Assembly: GCA_009809945.1 (NCBI GenBank)
Contig: WTPW01000449.1
Location: 170,724 to 234,723 of the forward strand
From: Gigaspora margarita
Lineage: Eukaryota > Glomeromycota > Glomeromycetes > Diversisporales > Gigasporaceae
DNA: 64,000 nucleotides
Reading direction: 5' to 3'
The translations under genes and the position numbers were made by a program. Below, piece after piece: positions 48,559 to 58,620 of this stretch. Positions within the stretch are counted from its first letter, which is position 1; the number at the start of each line of letters is the position of its first letter. The notes beneath the pieces are model-generated. The model ran no database searches. It was not told the origin of the DNA and was given only the letters and a program-made list of their open reading frames with translations.

Positions 48559-49337
48559 GTATTAGTCAACTTAGTCAACTTAGTCGACTAAATTAGTTAA
48601 TTTTTTAAAATATCGGTTTAGTTGACTAATATATAAATATATCATAAATCAAACTTTAATTTGTCTTAACTTGTTATAAACTTGAATTGTTTAGAATGCC
48701 TGTAAATATTTATATATAAATCTAAATTTGGTCATAAATTCAACTAAGTTGTAACTATAGATATAAAAAATTATATTATTCAATAATCATAATAATTATA
48801 CAAGTACAGTACTAAAACAAATGAATTGAAGTTTCTTGAATATGCACTATACTAAATTAGACAAATTGTTTTACAGTAAAGTTTAATAAGCAATAAAAAA
48901 AGTTTATTAAGTGTCTTAGTTACTCATTTCATCTTTCTTTTATTTCAAAATTTAAAATTTTTAACTTCATAACTAAAGTATTTTTAAAGTATACTATTTT
49001 ATTATCTCTAGAATTACTAATTTATATAAATTAAAAACTGCTAAGAAATTTATATATATATATATATAAGTAATAAAATTAAAGAAAAAGATACTAGTGA
49101 TATTTCAATTTATCATCTTTGCTAAAATCGTTCATATATTTTGAGTTGTACAAAGATTATAGTACTATACTTTTTTTTATTCATATAATTTTGTTGTGTT
49201 TGATGAATCCAGTTGATTTGTTTTTTTTAAATAGTTAAAACTAAAGTTGTAGTAAGTTTATATTGCAAAATTTATTTATAATAATATAGAAAAAACAAAA
49301 AAATTAATATAATCTTATTTAAGAGTTTAGCTAAAAA

Positions 49338-51636
49338 ATGAAACGAGGATGACAGTTAGCTTTTGCCTATAATAGTAATACAAGAACATGGACTCAAGAA
49401 ACTCAAGATAATTACACATTTGAAGATATTGAAAATATACAAAGTAATAATACATATAAAAATGCTCAAGATGATCAAGGTGATAAGGTGCATGAGGATA
49501 CTCAATATAATCATAGAGGCGAAGATATTTAGGACAATATATCTAATAGCACTCATGATTATATATTTGAAGAAAATATTGTTGCTAGTAATGAGAATTC
49601 TGAAGAAGAACAAGAGTAGAACAATAATGATAATATATATGAAACAGAAAATAAAGATATACAAGAAAATAATACTTCATTAATATCATCACCACGAATA
49701 TCAAAAAATGGAAGTTCTACATATTCTCACAAAAAAAGTAAATATCATGAAAGCTGGGTCTGGAAATATACTAAAAAAAATAAGATTACGTTATGATAAA
49801 TAATGGGAATGGTAATTTAGAGCAATGTAAGGATAAATTTTAGCCAAGTACCTCAGTTTCTAGTATAGCCTCACATTTATGTACACAACATCAGATTTTT
49901 AAAGGCCAAGCATTAACAAACCTGTAGTATCTTCTTCTATTGAAAGTACTTCGAAAGTATTAACACTTAATACTGTATTAGAAAAATATGCAGAAAACAT
50001 CCAACCACTTCCTGAACAAAAACAAACTTGTGTAACTTATCGATTGATAGCCTGGCTAGTTGAGGCTATGGTTCCATTAGATAGTATTAATCATGATCGG
50101 TTTGAGATTTCTGTTATAAACTTATTTATGGTTTAATGTACCATGCAATGACATTGTAAAAAATAAAATTGTAGAATCAATGTTATTTACATAAGTGAAT
50201 TTACAAGAATTAATGGATAAAACAATGATATCAGCATGTATTACAACAGATCTTTGGAGCCAAAACCATACACCATATATAGGAGTAGCTGTTCATTGGC
50301 TTACGGATGAATTTGTAATGCATCAATCTGTAATTACAATTGAACAATTTGAATACCTTCACACAAGTGAACATATTGAAGATTTTTTGCATAAAGCTAT
50401 TGTAAATTGGAATATTATGGAAAGATTGATCGCTATAACTACAGATAATGCAGCCTCAATGAAAAAAGCAGTTAGAAAATTAGGAATAACTCATCTTGGT
50501 TGTGCAGCACATATGATCACCTTGCAATTACAGATGGTTTAAAAAAAAGCTTAGCTTTAATTGAACGAGCAAAAGTTATAAATGATTTTTTAGTAAAACG
50601 TGACAAGTATCGAGAGAGATTTTGTAGAATTCAGGTTGATATAATAAAAAAAATATACAAACTTAGAGAATAAACTTCATATATTAGAGCCTATATCAAA
50701 TGATACTGTTATGAGATAGAATTCAACCCTTTTTCTTTTTCAAAGACTTTTGGATTTACATGAAGCAATAGTAGAATTGGCCAATAGTATGATAAAGGAT
50801 CCTGATAGAACAATTCGTATAGATGGAAATTCACTAAAAGCAAAAATAATTTCAGATGATGATTGGCAAGGTTTAACTGAGTTATGTGATCTGCTACATC
50901 CTTTTGCACGTGCGTCTATCTATATAGGTGGAAGCCAATATTCTACTTTAAGCATGCTATATCCAATTATAAATCGCCTTCTCAAACATCTTGAACAAAT
51001 AGAAGACCAACTAACTGATCCTTTTGTTATTGAAACACGTGAACACCTTCATACCTCAGTTTTGAATCGTTGGAATGATCCTAAAATGATTGGATGGCTT
51101 GCAATAATCCTGGATCCTCGTTTTAAATCATCAATACCATCTGATATACATGATCAAGTAATACATGAACTACGAATAAGAGTTACTAGTTCAATGCTAA
51201 ATGCTAACATATCAGATACAACAATCTTACCAAAAACTGATATGACTTCATTTTTTGATGACGAATTAGAATCATCTTTCTCACCTATTGATATTGAATT
51301 ACAGGTAAGATTGGGCAAATTTTGTAAATTACATTTTAATTTACATAATTTTGTAAACTTAAATAAAATGGCCAATTTTAAATGCAGGTTTATTTTTCAA
51401 TTCCACAAATGCCAAAGTATGAGCTTACGGATCCTCTTTATGAAAAATATAATCCTTTAAATTGGTGGAAGGAGCATAAAAATACTTTACCACTTCTTGC
51501 TGAACAAGCGTGAATTTTTCTTGGCATACCTGCAACTTCAGTGCCTGCAGAAAGACTCTTTTCAGATGCAGGGAATGTCTTAACAAGCAAGCGTAATTGT
51601 TTAAATCCTGACATAGTTCATGATTTATTATTTTAA
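49338..51636 (+). pseudogene. hAT transposase (BED finger, RNase H-like core, hATC), broken
   Basis: The N-terminus is acidic and Asn-rich, followed by a BED-type DNA-binding finger (YHESWVWKYTKKN near 49748; later ASHLCTQH near 49870). The catalytic core shows ITTDLW (50249) and ITTDNAASM (50446) with a CAAH motif (50509). After a frameshift near 50535 it continues with DDWQGLTELCDLLHPFARA and ILDPRFKSS. The C-terminal hATC dimerisation region (NWWKEHKNTLPLLAEQA, then [17 protein letters not shown]) ends at 51636. An 83-bp intron splits the last part. Stops in the first 450 bp, a frameshift and a TGA before the IFLGIPATS stretch (51511) show it is dead. Confidence 0.85.
51305..51387 (+). other. 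Spliceosomal intron in the hAT transposase, 83 bp
   Basis: GTAAGA follows CAG at the 5' edge, and TGCAG precedes GTT at the 3' edge. Removing it joins DIELQ to VYFSIPQMPKYELTDPLY in phase 0, as expected for the linker before hATC. Confidence 0.8.
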
Positions 51637-51639
51637 AGG

Positions 51640-52370
51640 AAAATTCTTCAGTTATGAATGTTTATGCTGGCTTATAAGAGAATTATTTCGTATTATTATT
51701 TTGAATTAAAGAAAAATTCATTTTTTATGTAGAATTTAAAGCGGGGCGCACAATATTATTAGATGGCTCATCTGAATAATTTTTATGAAATAAAAAATAT
51801 TGTGCATATTAGAGTGGCTATATTAATAGCAAATAGTGATATAGCAATCTTTATATTTTTATTTTGGCTTTTATTATTATAAAAAGTTTCTAACTACCGT
51901 ATTAGAGATTTCTTTGGCAATTTTGACAATCCTTTGTCTGATTTTTAATAAGCTACTTTAGTTAAATGCGTATTCCAAGTGGTGAAATTGGCGATGGGCA
52001 AAATGCGCATTCATGCGCATATTTGCTGGACAAAATTAAATCTAATTATTCTTTTTTAGCATTATGCAAAATGATTCGGAATCCTTGTGATAGCTATAAT
52101 CGGGAATGGTTAGTTTTTAGTATATACATAATTTCAAATAAAGTTTACACATCTAACTATGGAATCAAAAGTCGTCGAACTTAAAAAATCTTATAAATGC
52201 AACCTGAATTCGATAAAAATTTTTTGGGGTGCTCAGATAGCGCAATACAATAATATTTGTTTTGTCTCTCATTTGGGGACACTATGGAAATACATCTGGG
52301 TGTTTTCTCCTGCTAATCGAGCAACCCACGCAGTTTTCTAGCATCGTGTAACTTTCTTACTTTTTCTTTA
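51640..52370. other. Non-coding stretch beyond the hAT transposase
   Basis: A small inverted pair GCACAATATT/AATATTGTGC lies at 51748-51806. From about 51960 the base composition becomes visibly less AT-rich. Short frames have no recognisable features. Confidence 0.4.
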
Positions 52371-52750
52371 TGACTCGTCTCGACAGGTCACAGTATGATT
52401 CAGAATTTTTTACCACTGACTGTCGTTTCGACAGGGCCAAGCCCCTAAACAAATATATCAATCTCAGCTTCTCATATGACTGTCGTCCCCGACAGGTCAT
52501 GGAAGCGTTAGAATCTTGTACAGTACAAAAGATTGTCGTCCCGACAGGTCACATACTTAAACAAACCCATTAGTCACATATCGATCCTAGGCTTCTCATA
52601 TGACTGTCGTCCCGACAGGTCATGGAGGTGTTAGAAACCTGTACAAATGACTGTCGTCCCGACAGGTCATTACTTAATCAAATCCGTCAATTTTTATCTA
52701 TTAGCTCAATTATATATATATATATATATGGCTGTCGTCCCGACAGGCCA
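52371..52750. repeat. Array of seven GC-rich hairpins
   Basis: Seven copies of a near-palindrome, consensus TGACTGTCG-TCC-CGACAGGTCA, lie at 52371-52390, 52417-52439, 52477-52499, 52531-52551, 52601-52622, 52648-52669 and 52729-52750. Each can pair TGAC with GTCA and TGTCG with CGACA around a 2-4 nt loop, leaving one G bulged. The last copy reads TGGC...GCCA, a compensatory double change that keeps the stem. A longer period of about 120 bp pairs copies 3-4 with 5-6 (shared GCTTCTCATA before, and GAAnCnTGTACA after). Function unknown. Confidence 0.9.
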
Positions 52751-52954
52751 TCCTGCAGGGATGGGGGGAGGGTCGATTCAACCAGAACGAATGTCGGGTT
52801 CGCAGAAGAAACAAGACTATCTTCTTCTACGTACCTTATCAAATGCTAATAAATCAGAACACTAACTCATTACCTCATACTTACGCAACTAATTTCTTCG
52901 ATTTTCCATTACCTCATTTTGCAACATCACTGATCAGCAACCGATTGATCATTA

Positions 52955-52989
52955 GACCGAACATGCTCGGACATGTCACATGTTCGGTC
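52955..52989. repeat. Hairpin, 11-bp perfect stem
   Basis: GACCGAACATG pairs with CATGTTCGGTC across a 13-nt loop, about 200 bp beyond the hairpin array. It is GC-richer than its surroundings and could be a further structured site of the same region. Confidence 0.7.
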
Positions 52990-53467
52990 CCGTGATGATT
53001 CGAGACAAAAGCTGCCTCGATACTTACGTATTTAAAAAAATTTTCACGAAAATCTTCTCCATTTTAATCAAAAAGGAATGTGGAGGGTCACGAGCAAGAC
53101 TCAAAACCAATGAGTTTTTTTAGCATATGCCAAAACGGCAATGATCAAAAGCAGATCACCGAAGAGAATTAAATATTAATTAATAGAAGAAAATGTCCAC
53201 CTTTCCAGAAATCATGAGCATTGGCCCATCTTTAGGTGAAATAAATTATTATACACAGATTTTTGTTTGAATTTGAGTAAGTTAAAATTATTGTTAATTT
53301 TTTTTGAATATTAAACTTAAATTCTTAAATTTTATCGTACGTAATCGGAAAGTCAAAGTACTGTAATTCACTTATCATAGAATTGTTTATTTTCAAATAT
53401 CAACGTAACTGCAGCCCTAGTTGAAAGTAGCATTGTAATAGATATTATCAGACACATTCTATGTGAT

Positions 53468-53606
53468 CACTGAATGATTTCCGCGTAACTTATTCGGTCA
53501 CCTCCTAATACATTATACAAAATTCACTCACCTCTTACGAGGTGAGTGAAGATTTGCATATTGTATTAGGAGGTGGTCGAATAAGTTATGCGGAAATCAT
53601 TCAGTG
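53468..53606. mobile_element. Fold-back element, 139 bp
   Basis: Two arms of about 67 bp, starting CACTGAATGATTTCCGC in both orientations and running through ACCTCCTAATACA to CACTCACCTC, meet at a 4-nt centre. Only a handful of mismatches are visible. Ends resemble hAT-type CACTG, but no certain target duplication is seen. Confidence 0.8.
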
Positions 53607-54234
53607 CTTACATCAGACATGTCGGATAACAAAGTTATCAGAGGAGTCTTTAGTAGATGAATAATCTGTTATCATCTACAACATGACTGATAACTAGTAC
53701 GTATTTAATTTGATGGGCAAGTAATTTTATTAGATAGATAAAATTTTTTACTTAAATTATTTTATTCATTTTGGTAGTTTTAAAAAATTATGAAGCATTA
53801 TTAAGTTTTTTTTCCTTGGTTCTAACAAACGAATAATGTAAGTAACTAATATCGTTAGTTTACATTACCATTATCTTTGTAAAATAAGTAATGCAATTTC
53901 TAATATTACCTTTTTATCTATTATTTTGCATACTAAATTCATACTTCCTGCATACAAAAAACTATGATTATTAGGGCTTATAGTTTTCGCCTTTATTATT
54001 ATTTGTTTGCTTTTGATTCATATAATGTAATTAATTATATGTATCGTATTTGCCACAGTGGTTAAATACAACCCGAGATTATACTATACTATATATAATT
54101 ATCTGTCTTTAGACAAAAGAATTACATAGTTTAATCTAAAATCTTAAATAGTCGACTAAGCCGACTAAGTCTTATTATAACTATCGACTTGACTAAGTCT
54201 ATAAAATTTTAATCGACTATAAACACTACATCAG

Positions 54235-55185
54235 TGTATCAAATTAAAGCAAAACACGAGAAAAATTTAAAAAAAAAACTTAATAAATTCTAATATGTAA
54301 GTTTATGTAATAGTTCAAAATTTTCGTATAAACTTTTCTCACCGAATTCGGCAAGTTGGTTGTCACAAATTGTGACAGCATAATCATAGTCGGATAATGC
54401 TTGAGAAAATAAATTAAAAAATACATCACAATATTAAAGATCATGAACTCGAGCGGCTTACTTTAAAACGTATCGCGATTTTTGTTTGTTTTATTAATTG
54501 ATGTTGCAAATGAAATATGAAATGTGTTGTCCTATGTATATCTGAATGAATTAAAAGAAAAATCGAAAGTAATATAAGATAATAATTATAATTCTTTTCT
54601 TCCATTTTGTCTATGCAACCTCGCCATGGTTCCTATATAAGATCCCATCTATGCATCTTGCATCTTTTGACGCACCATGGCATTGTGAATGTTTTTAATA
54701 CTAATATCCGAATATATATTAACATATATATATATATACTGTATTAAATAATAATAATAAGGAAATAAAAATAGCACACAATTGAAAATAATTTATGTGC
54801 AGTAATCTAAACGTCACCCACATGAATCAACGACTTTATACTAGACCATATAATTGATAAGGTGCCAATTTCACTAGATAAAAAATAGGCATTTCTTCAA
54901 AAAAAAATTGTTCCGAATGTGATATAATGAATTTCATTTGTGTACATATTCGATATAAATATTAGACCTAACATGTCACTTTTATTCAACAACTTTTCTG
55001 GTCGCTAAATCACTTTTAGAGTCTTAATTTGAAAGTTTTAATTAATCATTTGCAGTATTGACTTAACAAATTTTGAAACTAATGACTAAAAAATAGGACA
55101 TATATAATTTGGATTTTATTATTATCCCAAATCAAGCAGAAATCGCCCCAAACTATGTACGTACTAATGTAATAGGGTAACAACC
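54235..55185. other. AT-rich 3' flank of the TFIIB gene
   Basis: It contains a TA dinucleotide run near 54725 and a CCATGG-flanked short inverted repeat near 54622-54680. No gene or defined terminator recognised; the TFIIB polyadenylation signals should lie in its right part. Confidence 0.4.
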
Positions 55186-56157
55186 TTAATCACCAAGCAA
55201 ATCGGATAATTTCTTTTGTTCAGAATAAATAATTCGACTGACCGATTTGATGGAATGAACAGCCATACCAGAGACCAAAGCAATTTTTTCGATTGAAATA
55301 GGTATATTAAGAGTGTTTGTGATAAAATGAATAGTTGCAGCAGCGATGGTATTCTGAGTTCGACCAGTTAAAAGACCAAGTTCTTCGATACGTTGACTAA
55401 TTTTACTACAGATTCTTTCAATATCGGGTGTAAGTCCAAGTCGATTACAAAATCTTGTCATCAAATCTTCAGATGTCATCAATCCCATATTTAATTCAAA
55501 AGTTGCAACCAAATTTTTAACGGCATGAGCAAGAAGTTTTTTGGAAACTTGAGTGGAAGCACAGATTTCTTTAAAAGATCTTGCAACCTTACTTATTCTA
55601 CATGCAACATAAATACAAGCGGCATAAAAAGTAATTTTATTTTTTCCTCGTATTACTTTTTCTTCAACGGTTCGTTTGTATAGCTGCTTAGTAGTGTCAA
55701 TAACTTCTTTTGATAAATCCATTAAAGTACACATAGCTTCAATTTCATGGAGAGCATGCTTGAGAGTTAAAGTATTTTTGTCAACAGTTGCTTTAAAATG
55801 TGTCTTGGTGAGATCACTTTTCCCTTTTGAAGAAATCGTAGTTTCTAAGGCAGCTCCTGGCAAAAATGGATCAGCAGGAGCACCAACTCGAGAAGCATCT
55901 TTCTCGTTATAGTCATTTTGAAATGTGCGCCATTCAGATCGAGTATCAATAATATGATCACAAAGAACAAGTCCACATTCACCACACACTAGATCGCCAT
56001 TCGCATATTCCTCAATTATTTTAGGTTGAGGATTTTTGCATATAGGACAAATCAATCTTATATTAAGGTCGGGAAGAATTACGGACGAAGTCAAAGATTC
56101 TTCTTCGCTCATGGTTCTCTTAAGTTTAGGGAACACATTTCCTGTTGGAACCGACAT
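55186..56157 (-). CDS. SUA7: Transcription initiation factor IIB (TFIIB)
   Basis: The 323-residue protein matches TFIIB in order and size (yeast 345, human 316). TFIIB bridges TBP on the promoter and RNA polymerase II, helping to set the start site in the nucleus. An N-terminal zinc ribbon has C37, C40, C58 and C61. The B-reader/linker follows (DTRSEWRTFQND, SRVGAPADPFLPG). The first cyclin fold spans about 112-205 (KITFYAACIYVACRI, SFKEICASTQVSKK) and the second about 215-315 (RTQNTIAAATIHFIT, IEKIALVSGMAVHSIKSVSR). The second fold is fairly diverged near its end. No intron is needed to read the whole protein. The ATG at 56157 is the first in frame; a later Met (residue 16) would still leave the ribbon intact. 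Paralogues BRF and RRN7 are longer, so TFIIB is the best call. Confidence 0.96.
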   Translation of the reverse strand: MSVPTGNVFPKLKRTMSEEESLTSSVILPDLNIRLICPICKNPQPKIIEEYANGDLVCGECGLVLCDHIIDTRSEWRTFQNDYNEKDASRVGAPADPFLPGAALETTISSKGKSDLTKTHFKATVDKNTLTLKHALHEIEAMCTLMDLSKEVIDTTKQLYKRTVEEKVIRGKNKITFYAACIYVACRISKVARSFKEICASTQVSKKLLAHAVKNLVATFELNMGLMTSEDLMTRFCNRLGLTPDIERICSKISQRIEELGLLTGRTQNTIAAATIHFITNTLNIPISIEKIALVSGMAVHSIKSVSRIIYSEQKKLSDLLGD

Positions 56158-57225
56158 GATTCATTTAAACTGATAAAGACTAACAATGTTAAATACATTT
56201 TTCTTGGATTATTGTCAAAGAAAATCGGCAAAATAAATGAAAATTCATTTTTCTCTACGAAAAAAACCAAGAAACAATACTTTTTTTATGTATTCAAATT
56301 GTAGTTATGAATCTTTTTTTGCAAAATATAAATAAAAAGTGTAAATGTTTTATTTTCATAAAACAATACCGTTCAAGTAAAGACTTGACAAAACAAATAT
56401 ATATATATACCTTTTGAAAATTATTAGTCTTACGCTTCAAAGAATTCCAAGAGAAAAACACTAAACACTATTTATTACCTTGTTAATGTAATGTATATAT
56501 TTATGCAATATTTAACTTCCGCAGGATCTTACCATATCAACAATGTCAACACGTATTATCATGGCGCAGTTTCGTCGATTTCCAATTTGGTGTAACGTAA
56601 CACGATCAGGAAAAACGTTCGAGAATCGCTTATTTCTCGAAAAACTTCATAAGAAACAACCTTTTGCGTACTAACAAAAAATATTATTTGATCGATTTTA
56701 CTGTATGTAACGTACGTTAACTCCAAGCCCTAACATCGGCACTAACCCTAAACTAAATAAGCTTAAAGATTTTTATCTGTGATCACGTGACCTGATTTTT
56801 TTTTGTCATGGCTAGGGTACTCAATAATTTTTTGTAATGATGTAACCAATGAAACTAATAAAATTGTGAATTCAGAGCAACACAATTTTTTAAAAAAAAC
56901 GCACCTGTCATCTAGTAGAATCTATATGCGGAATCAGGGACGATGATTTTCTTCGGTGACAGACCGTGCAAAAAGGAATTTTGCAAAATTCTGCGATTGG
57001 ACCAGAATTACATAAATCGGCCAGCATTATAAGTTGTAAATTTTGGCCAAAATAAATGTCAGCCGGCATTACAATGTGCAAGAATCCAAAATCCGGCCGA
57101 AAAAAGCCAATTCCGTGATTTTTCTGCAAAATTCCGTAAATATTATATGGCTAATATATATTGATCATCCATAATCAGATCTGATTTAATCAGATGTGTT
57201 TTTTTTAATAACTTTTGATAATAAA
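56158..57225. promoter_or_regulatory. Shared upstream region of the divergent TFIIB and PPR genes
   Basis: About 1.07 kb separates the two start codons, so both promoters should lie here. It is AT-rich with a TATATATATATA run near 56398. A less AT-rich block at 56900-57130 carries CGGCC motifs and the inverted pair GGAATTTTGCAAAATTC and TGCAAAATTCC. No specific TATA element or factor site can be assigned with confidence. Confidence 0.45.
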
Positions 57226-58620
57226 ATGTCACGTCAATTAAAAGAACTACGAAAATTTGGTGCTATGACAAAAGCAACGAATTATTATAATGGATTTCTA
57301 TTTCAACAAAAAAATACATTATCAAATATTGATCGTTTATGTCTTAATAATCCATTTTTCGCAAATGGGAAATCAACAATTCAAAATGATGAAGCACCAA
57401 AAGTTATTATTAAACCAACCCAAATGAAAGTATCTCAAAAATTAATGTCAAAATTATATAAAACTCGTAGACGATTGGTAAAACGAACACAATCAGTACA
57501 TAAGATATCCAAATTAAAGAAAGAAATAAGAATGCAAAGAAAAGATAGTTCGAAACTTGATCAAGTTATTGAACTTGAACGAAAAAGGTTAAAAGAGGTT
57601 AGTAAAAAAATTTGGGAAAAACAGCCACCGCCACCACAATATCTTTATACACGAACAGAACGAAAAGTTGAAAAATATATTGAATGGAAAAAAGTAAATG
57701 ATAATATACCATTAAGGTTGATAAAGATATTCTTAAGTTCAGATTACAACATTAAAGTCAAAAGTCATAGTCCTAAACAGGCATTGATGATATTTAAAGA
57801 ATTATTAAATAAAGGCCAATTAAGGGATGTACCTCTTTATGATATTCAACGACTTGCAGGGTATTTTGCAAAAGTCCATACACGCAATGCGATATTTGTA
57901 TTGGAAGCTGCATTGGAACATGAGTTTCAGTTAACTTATTCCGATTATCATATGTTGATTATTTTGTATAGAAAAATTAAAGATCGAATAGGTGCAATCC
58001 GAATAATAGAAAAAATGAAAAGTCTAGGATTTGAACTTATCAGTGAAGATTACTGTGAACTTTTACAGTGCATAATAAGTAAAGATGGTGATATCCTACT
58101 TGCTAAAAAATATTTGAATGAGATGAAATCAAAGAATCTTCATATAAATTATCATACATATGCGGACTTAATTAATGGATTTATTGAACACGGTGATATA
58201 AAGGGAGCCGGGCAATTATTTATTGATATGTTACGAGAAGGCTTAGCAGCTCCAAATATTTTTATTCCTAATAAACAAAATTCGGATAAACTGGCGGAAT
58301 CAAATAATTTGTTAACTTGGGAAAAAACTCTTTTAGAACAAATTTATATTATATTGACACAAACTTTTGTTTATTATGATAATTTGCATCAAGCCAAAAA
58401 ATATTATGATAAATTATTAAGTATAAATTCGGCACCGGATCCTGAAATTCTTAATATAATAATAAATTCATGCCTAAATAGAGGAGAAATTATATTAGCA
58501 AAAAATCTGTTGAAGCGTACTGATACAACCAAGTACAGTACTATGACGTGGCAGTACGTCAGAATGTTGAAACGCATAAGAATGCTTGGATATCAAAATC
58601 ATCCCAACGACAAAAAGTAG
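57226..58620 (+). CDS. Pentatricopeptide-repeat (PPR) protein, probably mitochondrial
   Basis: 464 residues from the ATG at 57226. An upstream in-frame GTG at 57196 is not a likely start. The N-terminus (MSRQLKELRKFGAMTKATNYY) is basic and free of acidic clusters, compatible with mitochondrial import. Residues about 69-139 are strongly basic and probably helical (KTRRRLVKRTQ, KKEIRMQRKD). From about 235 on, helical-pair repeats follow: YHMLIILYRKIKDRIGAIRI, YCELLQCIIS, TYADLINGFIEHGDIKGAG and a last unit DPEILNIIINSCLNRGEI. PPR arrays bind single-stranded RNA and support processing, stability or translation of organelle transcripts. With about five recognisable repeats it is short for the family. 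No intron is seen. The exact orthologue is not assignable from sequence alone. Confidence 0.82.
   Translation: MSRQLKELRKFGAMTKATNYYNGFLFQQKNTLSNIDRLCLNNPFFANGKSTIQNDEAPKVIIKPTQMKVSQKLMSKLYKTRRRLVKRTQSVHKISKLKKEIRMQRKDSSKLDQVIELERKRLKEVSKKIWEKQPPPPQYLYTRTERKVEKYIEWKKVNDNIPLRLIKIFLSSDYNIKVKSHSPKQALMIFKELLNKGQLRDVPLYDIQRLAGYFAKVHTRNAIFVLEAALEHEFQLTYSDYHMLIILYRKIKDRIGAIRIIEKMKSLGFELISEDYCELLQCIISKDGDILLAKKYLNEMKSKNLHINYHTYADLINGFIEHGDIKGAGQLFIDMLREGLAAPNIFIPNKQNSDKLAESNNLLTWEKTLLEQIYIILTQTFVYYDNLHQAKKYYDKLLSINSAPDPEILNIIINSCLNRGEIILAKNLLKRTDTTKYSTMTWQYVRMLKRIRMLGYQNHPNDKK

Larger units (their letters stand above)
48252..54228 (+). mobile_element. Probable hAT transposon, about 6 kb, limits tentative
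   Basis: The left end TAGTAATTTAAGTCGATA resembles the inverted right end TAGTGTTTATAGTCGATT. Inside both ends lie related subterminal blocks ending CTTAGTCGACTA (48580 and 54158, inverted). TAGATCAG (48244-48251) and TACATCAG (54227-54234) may be the target duplication, but the exact right edge is uncertain by 2 bp. The hAT transposase pseudogene and a nested 280-bp MITE lie within. The 2 kb between transposase and right end is unusually complex (hairpin array, fold-back), so the true element may be shorter. Confidence 0.5.

Noticed and set aside
52371..52750. CRISPR array
   Set aside because: The repeats are palindromic with unequal spacers that are themselves related, in eukaryotic DNA without cas genes. 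A CRISPR reading does not fit.
55676..56304. Frames on the plus strand opposite TFIIB
   Set aside because: They overlap the conserved TFIIB coding sequence and are shadows of it.
57196..57225. Ten extra N-terminal residues of the PPR protein from a GTG
   Set aside because: Nuclear genes rarely start at GTG, the stretch is T-rich non-coding sequence, and an ATG follows at 57226 with a plausible N-terminus.
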